Part shown: positions 46,403-56,011 of the stretch, piece by piece
How the letters are laid out: the number at the start of each line of letters is the position of its first letter
Numbering within the stretch: the stretch's first letter is position 1
DNA from: Amylostereum areolatum
Lineage: Eukaryota; Basidiomycota; Agaricomycetes; Russulales; Stereaceae
NCBI GenBank assembly: GCA_012932865.1
Contig: SAXG01000063.1
Coordinates: 1 to 64,000, forward strand
Direction of reading: 5' to 3'
DNA length: 64,000 bases
Position numbers and translations under genes: made by a program
The notes under the pieces: model-generated
The model's input: the letters and a program-made list of their open reading frames with translations, nothing else
What the model was told of the DNA's origin: nothing
Databases searched by the model: none

Positions 46403-47944
46403 ATGAGCACACCCGCGTCGCCCAAAGAGTCTCCTCCCGCTCAACCATCCTCCAAGCGCTCGATAGAAAAACGCTCCGCCGACATCAGGCCTCCGAAAGG
46501 CGACCCAGCCCAGCGGCGTAACCAACACGTGGTGAGTGATGTCGTTCTGGGGGGACGCCAAGCCAACTTGCAGTCCACAGTTGACGGCCTCTGCACAAGT
46601 ACCCCGCGTTAGCACCACCTCGACACCCTCAACAAATGGTCACACAGGTGGGGGTCGTTCGAACGGACGGACGCAGCAGGTAGAGCATCACGGACCTAAG
46701 GTGGGCTTCAGCAGGTAGGAGCAACGATAGGTCGACGACCACTGACCGTCCCGCAGCCAGCGCAAGACCCCTACCCAGGGTTGAGGGCCCTACTCAGTCG
46801 CACGCAAGAGGATCTCGCCAATGTCACCTCTGAGCTAGACGCCAGCAAAGGGACCATCCAGCGTCTATCCGATGATCGCCGCGCGCTTGAAGACTTACAA
46901 CGCGAATTGAAGCAAGCAAAGCAGACCATCTCCGAACGCGACAGGGAAATCGCACATCTGAAGCGCGAAAAAAAAGATGTCGCGGAACTGTTGGAGAGGA
47001 GGACGCTTGAGCTGAACGCGGCGCTGGCGTTCTTCCCGGCTTCGGAGACCGTGACGGATACACAGGCGACGGACTTCGTGAAGGAGCTGAATTACGAGAT
47101 CATGCAGGTCGCCACCGCCTTGGTCGATTCGTACGAACCTGCGATGCGCATTGTTCCTCCACCTGCCATTGCGAAGCCCTGCTCTCGCGTACTCCAAGCG
47201 GAAGGGGCCCTTGGTGACACTATCCTCCAGCGCTTAACGCCAACGCGAGTAGCAAAGGGCGACGCCAACTTCTCCATTTGGTTCCAAGCCGCTCTGCAGA
47301 GCTCGATTGCATGGATCGTCCGGTGGGTTGCAGTGCAGTGGCACCTGGGACCTCAAGAGAAGCTCGGCATCTTTGATGGGATATGGGACGCTCTGCACCA
47401 AGCTGGTCAATCTCACTCAGTTTTGTTGATACCCCTTCTCAGCTCACCTATCCCAGAGGCTGCACCGGTCGCCATCAAATGGAGCACAATTACACGGAAA
47501 TACGCTCGTCAGGTCCTCGATTGGAAGCGCACCGACCAATACGTCACCCAACTCATCGCAGAGCGCATCGCGTACGTCGTCGTTTTTTGTGGATACGAGC
47601 CGACCGCAGGAGATCGCAAAGCCGCGGCCACCCTCGTCCTCTCCAAAGTTGAGCGCCAGGTCAGCGAAGTCGCTCGCCTTGCCATCAAGTTCAACGAAAC
47701 CATCGGCCAGAAGTTCCCCTCGTATACCGTGGAGCCGTTGATGATCAGCGCGGGAACGAGTTTCGACCCGTCGACAATGGCGAGTGAGTTCAAGGACGGA
47801 AAGGATGGAGCGCAGGATGAGGAGAAGGAGAAGACGTCATGTGTGGTGTGTACGGCCGAGCTTGGTCTGAGGAGGGCCGTGGAGGGAGGAAACTCGCACC
47901 AAATCCTGGTCAAGCCGAAGGTCGTTCTTGACAAGCAGCATTGA
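46403..47944 (+). CDS. Coiled-coil protein CC3
   Basis: Four exons (46403-46531, 46581-46700, 46757-47405, 47457-47944) give 461 residues. The start MSTPASPKESPPAQPSSKRS was chosen because the paralogue CC4 has the matching MSASASPTDSPPAE start. No transmembrane stretch is present: the N-terminus is a Ser/Pro/Arg-rich tail. A coiled coil follows (about 95-165, RALEDLQRELKQAKQTISER). The C-terminal half has QWHLGPQE, the phase-1 intron before APVAIKWSTITRKYARQ, and the tail motif VVCTAELGLRRAV...ILVKPKVVL. That intron has an unusual GTCAAT donor, also GTC in CC4. It is the divergent partner of HSP-E. Confidence 0.85.
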
Positions 47945-48046
47945 CCGTTATCATGTACAGAAGACATATGTTATCCTTGAGAGCCGACGTAATTACAACA
48001 ATTGTTCAGAACGCGTCCTGTCGACAGTCGAAGGTGGTTACGGCGG

Positions 48047-48180
48047 TCAGAAACTTAGACGTGTATCACGTACTGTGTCCTTATCCGCACAACCAGCGAC
48101 CATTCCCTCCCTCCATCGCAGATCCACACACTCCTCCCATCGTGAACATGGGGAAAGAGGGGGGGTAAAGAGAGCATATA
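48047..48180 (-). pseudogene. Remnant of small minus-strand gene, copy S1
   Basis: Reads ADKDTVRDTRLSF and stop at 48047. It aligns in DNA with S3 (53315-53557) through a GTGGATCT...GATGGAG segment but has an indel that shifts the frame. It lies directly downstream of CC3, convergent, as S3 does for CC4. Confidence 0.3.
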
Positions 48181-48256
48181 TTATTCTTAATATGATTACA
48201 GCGATTGTTTACTAATAGATGACGAAACACGTTCTGTTGCGGTGATGAGCTGGCAG

Positions 48257-48573
48257 TCAGAAACTTAGATGTGGCTCACGTACCTTGGCCATGTCTGCCT
48301 CAGAGATAACCGATGACCCTTCACCAATCTCCATTTGTCGCACATCCATATCAACCTGCGCCCATTGTACGACATCCGTAGAGTATCGGTTCTCACACTT
48401 GTCTCACACGTTACGAGCAGGAACTTCTCCCGCAGCCCTGTTCTTCTTGCGCCTGGAGCGACCCTGATGACCCGAGCAGCACAAATAAAAGAGTGTGGCC
48501 CACTCACCTTTAGAGAGGGGTGATATAACGAGTAGAGTGCATCGAGCTGGTGGGGATTCCGGGCTTCTATCAT
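48257..48573 (-). pseudogene. Candidate small minus-strand gene, copy S2
   Basis: The last segment reads EADMAKVREPHLSF and stop (48257), after an acidic stretch VDMDVRQMEIGEGSSVISEA. An upstream ATG segment (MIEARNPHQLDALYSLYHPS, from 48573) may be an earlier exon, with a GTGAGT donor near 48507. A stop codon between the two means the joining is unclear, so it may be broken. The C-terminus matches S3. Confidence 0.3.
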
Positions 48574-48872
48574 CGAGAGCGAAAAAAGGATAATTAAGGA
48601 CCGTGACGCAACTGCAAGTAACGCGTGATTTGGGATGCATCGTCACGCCGCGTTCTGAACATCATCGTCCAATCATCGTCACCAAGTTATCCCACTACAT
48701 CAGTTATGAGATTTCATAATGTCCTTCTACACAAGCACTACTCTAATATACGCCAGCCCGGTCCGGTTACTTTCAATAGCGATTGGGAGGAAGAAAGGTC
48801 CGAAAACGGATGAAGAAAACATATACTAGTACCCTCACTGGGCTCATAACTCCGAGTCCTTCCGTATGCAAG

Positions 48873-51336
48873 CTAATGATCACCAGAAACCGGCATCGCG
48901 TGGTTATCGTCGTAAACAATTGACGCAGGGCCTCTGTAACCGAATAAGCCCACGTTCTCTGCATATCAACGGAGCATAACTCACGACATTTCGACGCCCT
49001 AACCACCCAGCTATATAGTCAGTTATCAACACGAGCAACCGAGCGGCACGCACATTTTCGATCCAGGAAAGATGGGCTTTGAGTTCTGTTAGGCCAAAAG
49101 CCAGGACGACGAAGAAATCTTGCTGCCAATACGAGCCTTGAGAACTCCGAGTATGCCGTATCACCTTTGGTATAGCCGATATATCGGCAGAGATGGTGCA
49201 CAGAGTTGAAAACCCGTCTATACACAGAGCCCATAAGCGTCGGACGAAGTCGGAAGAGATGACACGAACGTGGATCTTCAGACATCCAATCCGGCGCTAA
49301 CGCCCCACGGTAGCAAAATATCCTACTCGACAGAGTGTCAGTGCTGCCTAATTTCCCCGTCCAGATCAGGGGAGTCTTGAACAATGTCGTCTCTGACACC
49401 TGCGTGCCCTGTTAGTTCCCGATGGTCAGTAAGCATTCTGTGGATGCTCGTCAAAAGCCAGACCTGCTGAATCGTAGTGAGGAACCCCCCGGGGACGTAA
49501 GGCTTCCCGTCGCTTTTCACGATGATCTTTTTGCATCGGGAACGATGACTTGGGTTGGACCGTTGATAGCGACGGGTACAGCTTGTGCCGTACGTAAATT
49601 TCGCCACGCGGGTTGAGACGAAATGGTCGATATGAAAGGATACGGCACCCACGGCCACCGCTTTACCCCTAAAACTGCCTTAATGTTTGGTGAGGAAGGC
49701 GTTGGTCGAACACGTACACGTGGGCATCTGGACGGAACAACCGTGAACCTCGTCCTCCCAAGTGTGCGCCAATTTCTTTATAAAGGTATTCGCTTGCGGC
49801 GAACCCACCAACAAGAAGATATGCCTTCATTCGCCGACGTCAAAAAGTGTGCGTGGTGCGTGCCTTTTATGATAAAACTCACCGATATACTGTCGGGCGC
49901 CACAGCGTCCTGTTGAGCTTTGATTGCGCGAATGATCTCTTTGATGCCCGGGTCAAAGTAGCCACGGACATCTTCCCTGGAATTGTTTTCACGTTGGGTC
50001 AAAGGGGATGAGCGAGAACCGGTATCACGTACTCTGTGAGTTTTATCCGTCCATTGCGTATTCCTACATCACGATCGTTGTCGCCGACGTTGCCGAATTT
50101 GACGCTCGAATCGCCCTCGCCCTTGAAGCGCTTCTTTGCCGTCTGGTCAAATTGGTGCGCTATGCTTGTTAAAGAAGGCTTCGTCCCAAAAGAGGAACCT
50201 CGTAGTTTTTCTACGATCATACGTCGGTGAGTGCGTGAGCCATGGAATGTGGGAGACACGAGAACCTGTAAGATGACGTGCAGCACGGCGGCGTACAAAG
50301 TCAGAACCCTCAAAGATGCCTGGCCATGAGGTTAACACAGGGATAGACGCGTGAAAAGCGATACGAACACCCAGGTCGCGCAATCTCTTGACCTTTGGGC
50401 GGAGCTGTGTCTACGAACGTGTACGTGCTGAGGTCGACGGTTCCGCCACCAGCGTCAATAATTATGATGTTGTTTCCCCTCTGCTCATTGGTACGTTTAG
50501 CGTCCGGGAACACATTTTCAAGGCGTTTACGCACTTTCACTTCTTCCGAGATCAGCCCACTCGCAAGGCAGTAGTGTAGGCTGGCTTCCCCCTCCGGAAC
50601 AAACGTCACACGGCCACGCCCCAAGGAAGTATCTGCCACCAATCCTGCGATTACCGCCGCCTGGCGCATTGCGGACTGCTCGGCTCCTTCCCATCCGTTT
50701 GGATGGCTAAGAACTATGTCAATGTCTTCTTCGAAGGACTCCCACAGAAGATGGCCGCTTGCGTGAGTCTGTTGGATGTATGCGCGAGCGTGCTCGAAGA
50801 GATACCGATAAAAGTCGGCGTAGACGTCTATGATGCCTTTTGAGGCGGGAAGTTTGCATGGTTGTATGTCGTCGACCGTCGTCGTGATGTGTTTGGGACG
50901 TAGAAGAAGCTTGAACCTGCGTTGGAGAATGAGACCTGGAGCCTCAGGCCCGAGGATCGGTGGGAGAAGAGGCCGTACGCACCATTCGGTTTTTATAGGC
51001 GCCGCGCCATTCGGCCCGTCCTCCCCTTCGTCGTCGTCTTCATCATCGTACGGTGGCTCTTCAGCGCCAGCTGCGAGTACCTTCCCGTCGACGTCGTACC
51101 ATATCACGGTCTGTACCTTCGAGTCCCCCGCATCCTGTCCAGGGTAGCTGAACCCATGTAAAAAGCGGCGGGCGGCGGACGAAAATATAGAACGTGACTG
51201 ACCGGGAAATCGTGTGTATTTCGGGGATTTTACCAGGATCCAGGATGGCGTACGATATGCCGCTATACGTCGTTCCTAAGTCGATACCCATGGCTAGTCG
51301 TCGTTTGAGGCCGTGGAACGCCTGACGATGTGTCAT
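48873..51336 (-). CDS. HSPA12-type Hsp70-like ATPase F
   Basis: Starts MTHRQAFHGLKRRLAMGIDL. Signatures are IDLGTTYSGISYAILDPG, IIDAGGGTVDLSTYTF and YLLVGGFAASEYLYKEIG. Other family text includes HPNGWEGAEQSAMRQAAV and AVGAVSFHIDHFVSTRVAKF. The tail is IVYDDNHAMPVSGDH, diverged from genes A-D. Exons follow the gene B pattern with no frame break seen. It is closest to gene E. It is transcribed divergently from CC4, with 342 bp between start codons. Confidence 0.88.
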
Positions 51337-51502
51337 GATGGTGGACGAGTGTCGAGGACGACTTCGTGGGTTGGGTTGGTTGGTGGGGAGAAGCACTTGT
51401 CGCTTAGGGTAAGTTATATGTGAGTTATGTGTTGTATGCAAACGACAGGAATAAACCAGTACTTCACAGACCTTCGAGAAGATTTCCAGGCGTCAGGCGC
51501 TA

Positions 51503-51599
51503 TGCTTCCGCCTATCCGTCACCCGACCAGACTCGCGGATTGGTCCTCCACGGAGGCATGTGATGTGCACGCTTCCTTCCTGTGTACCCGTGTCCTAGG
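51503..51599. promoter_or_regulatory. Shared promoter elements of the HSP-F/CC4 pair
   Basis: TGCTTCCGCCTATCCGTCAC (51503-51522) and GTACCCGTGTCCTAGG (51584-51599), matching the E/CC3 intergenic region in sequence, order and spacing. Confidence 0.5.
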
Positions 51600-51678
51600 A
51601 TGTATTTTGAGGGTGCAGAAAGAGGGCATGTTCGAAATGAGACCGACCTCGTCGGTCCCACTCCCACGTCCCACTCCC

Positions 51679-53222
51679 ATGAGCGCGTCCGCGTCGCCGA
51701 CTGATTCACCTCCAGCTGAAGCTACGACGGGGCGCTCGTCAGCAGGGGGACGCCGTTCTCATTACCGTGGACGCGCGAGACACTACACAAATGAGTCGAG
51801 ACGTCGTGAGAATACGGTAAATGATGCTATTGCGAACGCGGAAGCCAACTCATGGCACACACGCTGCAGTCGACGGCCCCTGCATCCATATCCCACGCCG
51901 ACACTCCACCAACCCCAACGGATGGGATCGCAGAGGAAACCCAGGCGAATGGGCGGCCGAGAGGACATCGCGATGCTAGGGTAAGTCTCAGCGGTTGCTA
52001 GTTGGATCAATCGACGACCGCTCACCGACATGTAGCCACCGCAAGACCCCTACTCTGAGTTGCTGGCCCTTCTCTGCCGCACGCAAGACGGCCTCGCGGA
52101 CGTCACCTCTAATCTAGACGCCAGCAAAGACGCCGTCCGGCGCCTGTCCGGCGACCGCCGTGCCCTCCAAGACGCGCAGCGGGAGCTCAAGCAAGCGCAT
52201 CAGACCATCGCCGAGCTCGAAAGGGCACTCGCACACGTGCAACACGAAAAGCAGGAAGTTGGGGAGTTGCTGGAGAGGAGGACGACCGAGTTGAATGCGG
52301 CGCAGGTGTTCTTCCCGTCTTCGGAGACCGTGACGGATACACAGGTGGCGGACCTCGTGAAGGACCTCAACTACGAGATTTCGCAGGTCGCAACGGCACT
52401 GGTCGAATCATACGAGGGGAGAACGCGCCATACCCCTCCCGATTCCGTTGCGACTTTCTGCACTCAACAACTTGGAGGAGCACTGGGAGACGCCGTCGTC
52501 CAGATTTTGACGCCGGGAAAGGCGGCGAGCGGCGACGCCGACTTCTTCACTTGGTTCCAGATTGCTCTGGAAGGCTGCGTTGGGTGGGTCGTGCGCGATG
52601 TTTCAGTGCGGTGGTGCTTGGGTCCTCGAAAAGATATGGACGTGTTCGACGAAGTATGGCGCGCCCTGCAACGAAGTGGTCAGCAGCCACGTTCTGTCCT
52701 CCTTTCACGTCCCGTCTCACCGCATGATATACAGAGTCGGCACAAGTCGCCATCAAATGGAGCACGATAACACGAAAGTACGCTCACCAGGCCCTCGACT
52801 GGAAGCGCGTCGACGAGTACGTTGGACACTTCGTCGCCGAACGCGTCGCGGACGTGATCGTCCTCTCTGGATTCGAGCCGGATGTAGAAAATCGTGAGAC
52901 CGCGGCCACCCTCGTCCTCTCCAAGGTTGGACGTCAGATCATGGAGGTCGCCCGCCTTGCTGTTCAGTTGAACGAAACGATCGGCCAGAAATTCCCCTCA
53001 TACATCCTGGAGCCCCTGCTTGTCAGCCCGGGAGCAAGCTTCGATCCGTCGACGATGGCGAGTGAATTTAACGATGAAAGAGCTGGCGTGCTGGAGGAAG
53101 ACACGGACACGGCGTCGTGGGTGATGTGTACGACCGAGCTTGGGTTGAGGAGAGTCGCGGAGGGAGGGAACTCTCATACAATCCTGGTCAAACCGAAGGT
53201 TGTCCTTGGCAAGCAACATTGA
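51679..53222 (+). CDS. Coiled-coil protein CC4
   Basis: Four exons (51679-51816, 51870-51980, 52036-52678, 52735-53222) give 459 residues; every intron matches CC3 in position and phase. The N-terminus is Ser/Arg-rich without a membrane segment. The coiled coil includes RRALQDAQRELKQAHQTIAE. The C-terminal half has RWCLGPRK, the phase-1 intron (GTCAGC donor), VAIKWSTITRKYAHQALDWK, and the tail VMCTTELGLRRVA...ILVKPKVVL. Divergent partner of HSP-F. CC3 and CC4 are the closest pair in the family. Confidence 0.87.
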
Positions 53223-53314
53223 CCGTTATAATGTATAGAATACATGTGTTATCCTTGAAAAGCGACGTAATTACAGCAATTGTACCGAACGCGGTTCCGG
53301 TGATGAGCTGGCAG

Positions 53315-53557
53315 TCAGAAACTTAGATGTGCTTCACGTACCGCGTGCATATCCGCATGGTCAGACCGTTTCCTCTCTCCATCGAAAGATCCACGCACTC
53401 CGCCGTCTCCCATCGCGCATGGATCAAAGTTCGCAGTACGCCCGCTTGCACTTCCGCGTCTTGAAGCTTGAACACTAGACGACGGAAGGGTGCCACGATT
53501 TGGGTCCTCGTAGTTATAAAAAGAGGACATATTGTCGGTGCACTGATCCGGTCGCAA
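53315..53557 (-). CDS. Small hypothetical protein S3
   Basis: An 80-codon open frame, starting at 53557 or at the internal Met of MSSFYNYEDPNRGTLPSSS and ending HADMHAVREAHLSF. I do not recognise it. Support comes from two related C-termini downstream of CC3 (48047 and 48257) that keep the ...ADx..VR(E/D)..LSF-stop ending. Part of this conservation could be shared 3'-flanking DNA of CC3/CC4 rather than coding selection. Confidence 0.35.
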   Translation of the reverse strand: MRPDQCTDNMSSFYNYEDPNRGTLPSSSVQASRRGSASGRTANFDPCAMGDGGVRGSFDGERKRSDHADMHAVREAHLSF

Positions 53558-53683
53558 TCCAGAGCATTCGAAGGGGGAACATGAAAGGAAAGGGTTATCG
53601 TTGGGTTATCGTGTGCTGTTCAAGCTTCAGCGAGAAGCTGGGGAGAAGTAACGCCCGGAACGTCCCCGGAGGTTTTCGGAAGG

Positions 53684-53754
53684 GTCAGGTGACCACGGTT
53701 TTTTGTTTTTGTTTTTTTTGGTTACATTTGTATCCCGCGTCAGGTGACCACGGT
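53684..53754 (-). mobile_element. 39-bp LINE 3'-end insertion with 16-bp target duplication
   Basis: Identical 16-mers GTCAGGTGACCACGGT at 53684-53699 and 53739-53754 flank 39 bp. On the minus strand these read GCGGGATACAAATGTAACC followed by a 20-nt A-rich tail. The tail of the LINE at 59735-59752 reads GCGGGATATAAATGTAAT, an almost identical 3' end. This fits an extremely 5'-truncated copy of the same LINE. Confidence 0.7.
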
Positions 53755-54045
53755 CCACCACAGGCTCGTACCCCCTCGGAGTCGTACATACATGCGCGGC
53801 ACTTCAACGTTCAACTTCAGTCGTATCCCACGTTCATGGACTCGGAAAAAGTACCTATATTAGGGAGTCAAGCGATACATCAAGAAGCGACCGGATACAA
53901 AAGACAAAGCACCGCAGCAACCATACACACAAACAGGGAGGGGGGGTATACATCAACAAACATGTCAAGAGGAGGTCAATAGCGGAAAGTTGAAAGGGGT
54001 ATAGAGCATATAGCGAGAAACGGAGAGCGGGAGCCGCAGACACAC

Positions 54046-55342
54046 TCACAATAGCTGCAGAGCGGCGGTAGACTTGAGCCCCGCCTCCTTCCCGAACAAA
54101 CCCCCCTCCAGCCCGTCCATTAAGCCCCGCACGCCCTTCCCGTCGGACGCAGCGCCGACACGCGCGAGCAGAGGGGAAACGAACCCAGTCGCCACCGCGT
54201 CTCCGACCGCGGTGTGGATCCTCAGCGCGGCCTGCACGACCTCGCGAACGCCGTCATAAGCGTGGTCACGCACGATGGCCCGAACGCGCCCGCGATCGCC
54301 GTCTATGCCGGCCGCGAGGACGACGCAGGCGAGCATGTCAATCAGGTCGTCCACATATGCTCCGGCCATCTCCTCCAGCGCTAACATTGGCGAAAACGCG
54401 AGTGGGTCAGCGATTGCAGAGAAAAGAGCCCGAGGCACGAGGTAAAGGCGTAGACGTACGTTTGTCCGTTGTTGACGTCGGAACGAGATCATCGACGGAC
54501 TTTTGGGGCGTGCGCGTGATGATGAACGCGGCCATGTGTCCGAGGCAAGCGCGGAAGACGGTCGAGAGGAGGGTAGGGTCGGCGCTGGAGACGGAGCGGA
54601 GGTCGTCGAGCGTAGGAGAGCTGAACCACCGACGAAAGGCCTCTGCGGCGTCTCGCGTGTCATCCGTGTCGACGTCGGTGGACTCCACCTCCTTCTCGAT
54701 CGCCTGGGCGAGGGAGTCCGCGACCTGCGCGACGGCGGCGTTGAGGCGGTCCTCGGTGCCGTCCGCGAAGAGGTCCTGGGTCCTGAGGAGGACCCCCGCC
54801 TTCTCGAGCTCGTCGGTGCGCGTTTGGAGGGATTCCTCCGCGATTTCGAGCTGCGCCTCGATCGCCTGGGCGTGGACCTGCAGCTGGGCGCGGGCAAGCT
54901 CGGAACGGTCAAGGGCGGCCTTGATCGCGGCGAGTTCGAACTGGGAGAGCTTGTGGGAGGACTGGAGGGCCTTGAGCTGGGCGTGGAGGTAGCGGTTGAT
55001 GATGTTCATGCGCTCGGCCTCGGCTTGGGCGTCCTCCATCGCGTCCTTGAGCGCGTCCTTGTCCTTCGCCATGTCCTCGAGATCCTGCTGCGCCCGCGCG
55101 AACTTGGCCTCCAACAGAACCCGCTCCTTCTTCGCCTCGAGCAGCTTCGCCCCCCTCTCGACGTCATCCGCAGGAGCGGCTGAACGTCTTGCACCGTCCG
55201 CCGGGATCTTGGACGACGGCTTCGGGGCTTCGTCGTGAGCGACCGGAAGTGCGGTGCGGGAGAGCGAGTAGGCCAGCAGAACACCGCCGACGAGCAGCAC
55301 CCAAAGACCAGTGAGCGTGAAATAGAGGGGGTCGAAAGGCAT
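54046..55342 (-). CDS. Coiled-coil protein CC5, membrane-anchored
   Basis: Two exons (55342-54460, 54380-54046) with a phase-1 intron give 405 residues. The start MPFDPLYFTLTGLWVLLVGG opens directly into a transmembrane helix (about residues 10-29). A coiled coil rich in E, A, K and Q covers about 55-215. The middle reads FRRWFSSPTLDDLRSV and LLSTVFRACLGHMAAFIITR; after the intron comes MAGAYVDDLIDMLACVVLAAG. Unlike other members it lacks both the RWxxLTRKY segment and the CTTxLGL...KPKVVL tail, ending GLKSTAALQLL. Nearest relative is CC6, which lies head-to-tail upstream. Confidence 0.83.
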
Positions 55343-56011
55343 TGCGAGGGATGGGGACGACGTCAGGAAGAAGAGAAGTGGGGGTGATGAAGAGCGCAAA
55401 CCGTGAACTTATCCTCCTCCCGGTATCTCGCCTCATGACGAATTGAAAAGAATGACCCCACACTGCCTCGTTTTTCCCTTCGATATGACGCGGGGACAGA
55501 GTGGGTGGGCGTTTGCTAGTTACTGAGTTGATCGTCGGGTCAATTGTGGGAGGTGTCCAGCGCTCGCGGCTATTCGGGAGGTCTTGAAGCCTTGAGGGGT
55601 GTGTCTGGTGTCCATAGCCGGGTATGAAGTCGAAAGAATAAGCGCGAGGGTGGGTATGAAAGATGATGGGGGTCCCGGTCGTCCTCGTCCTCGCCGTGGA
55701 GGAGGAGGAGAAACAGTGGGTCGGAGACTCGGAGTAGGTGGGAGTGACGTGACTGGGTCACCCGTGAGGTCACCTCGGAGACACCCGGTCCCCTCCACCG
55801 ATCGCGACACCCATCCGACACCCTCCACCAGACGACTCATACACAGACGACACAGTCCTTAGTACGCAGAAAAACACAGAGGCAGTTGGCAGTGATTAAA
55901 AACAGGATTTTTGGAGAAATTTCTTCAGATAAACTACGCAATTCGATAAATAGCAAAGTAACTAGTCACGGTCAAGCGGCTCAAGCCCGTCCACGAAACA
56001 GTCGGCATGCT
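55343..56011. other. Spacer between CC5 and CC6
   Basis: Promoter side of CC5 and 3' side of CC6. Short frames near 55520-55860 overlap each other on both strands and show no family signal. Confidence 0.4.

Noticed and set aside
46781..46790. TTG at 46781 as the start of CC3
   Set aside because: Upstream exons with an ATG at 46403 splice in frame and match the CC4 N-terminus.
51474..51488. Heat-shock-element-like TTCGAGAAGATTTCC upstream of HSP-F
   Set aside because: The third unit is off by one base in spacing and no similar element was found in the other Hsp70-like promoters, so chance is likely.
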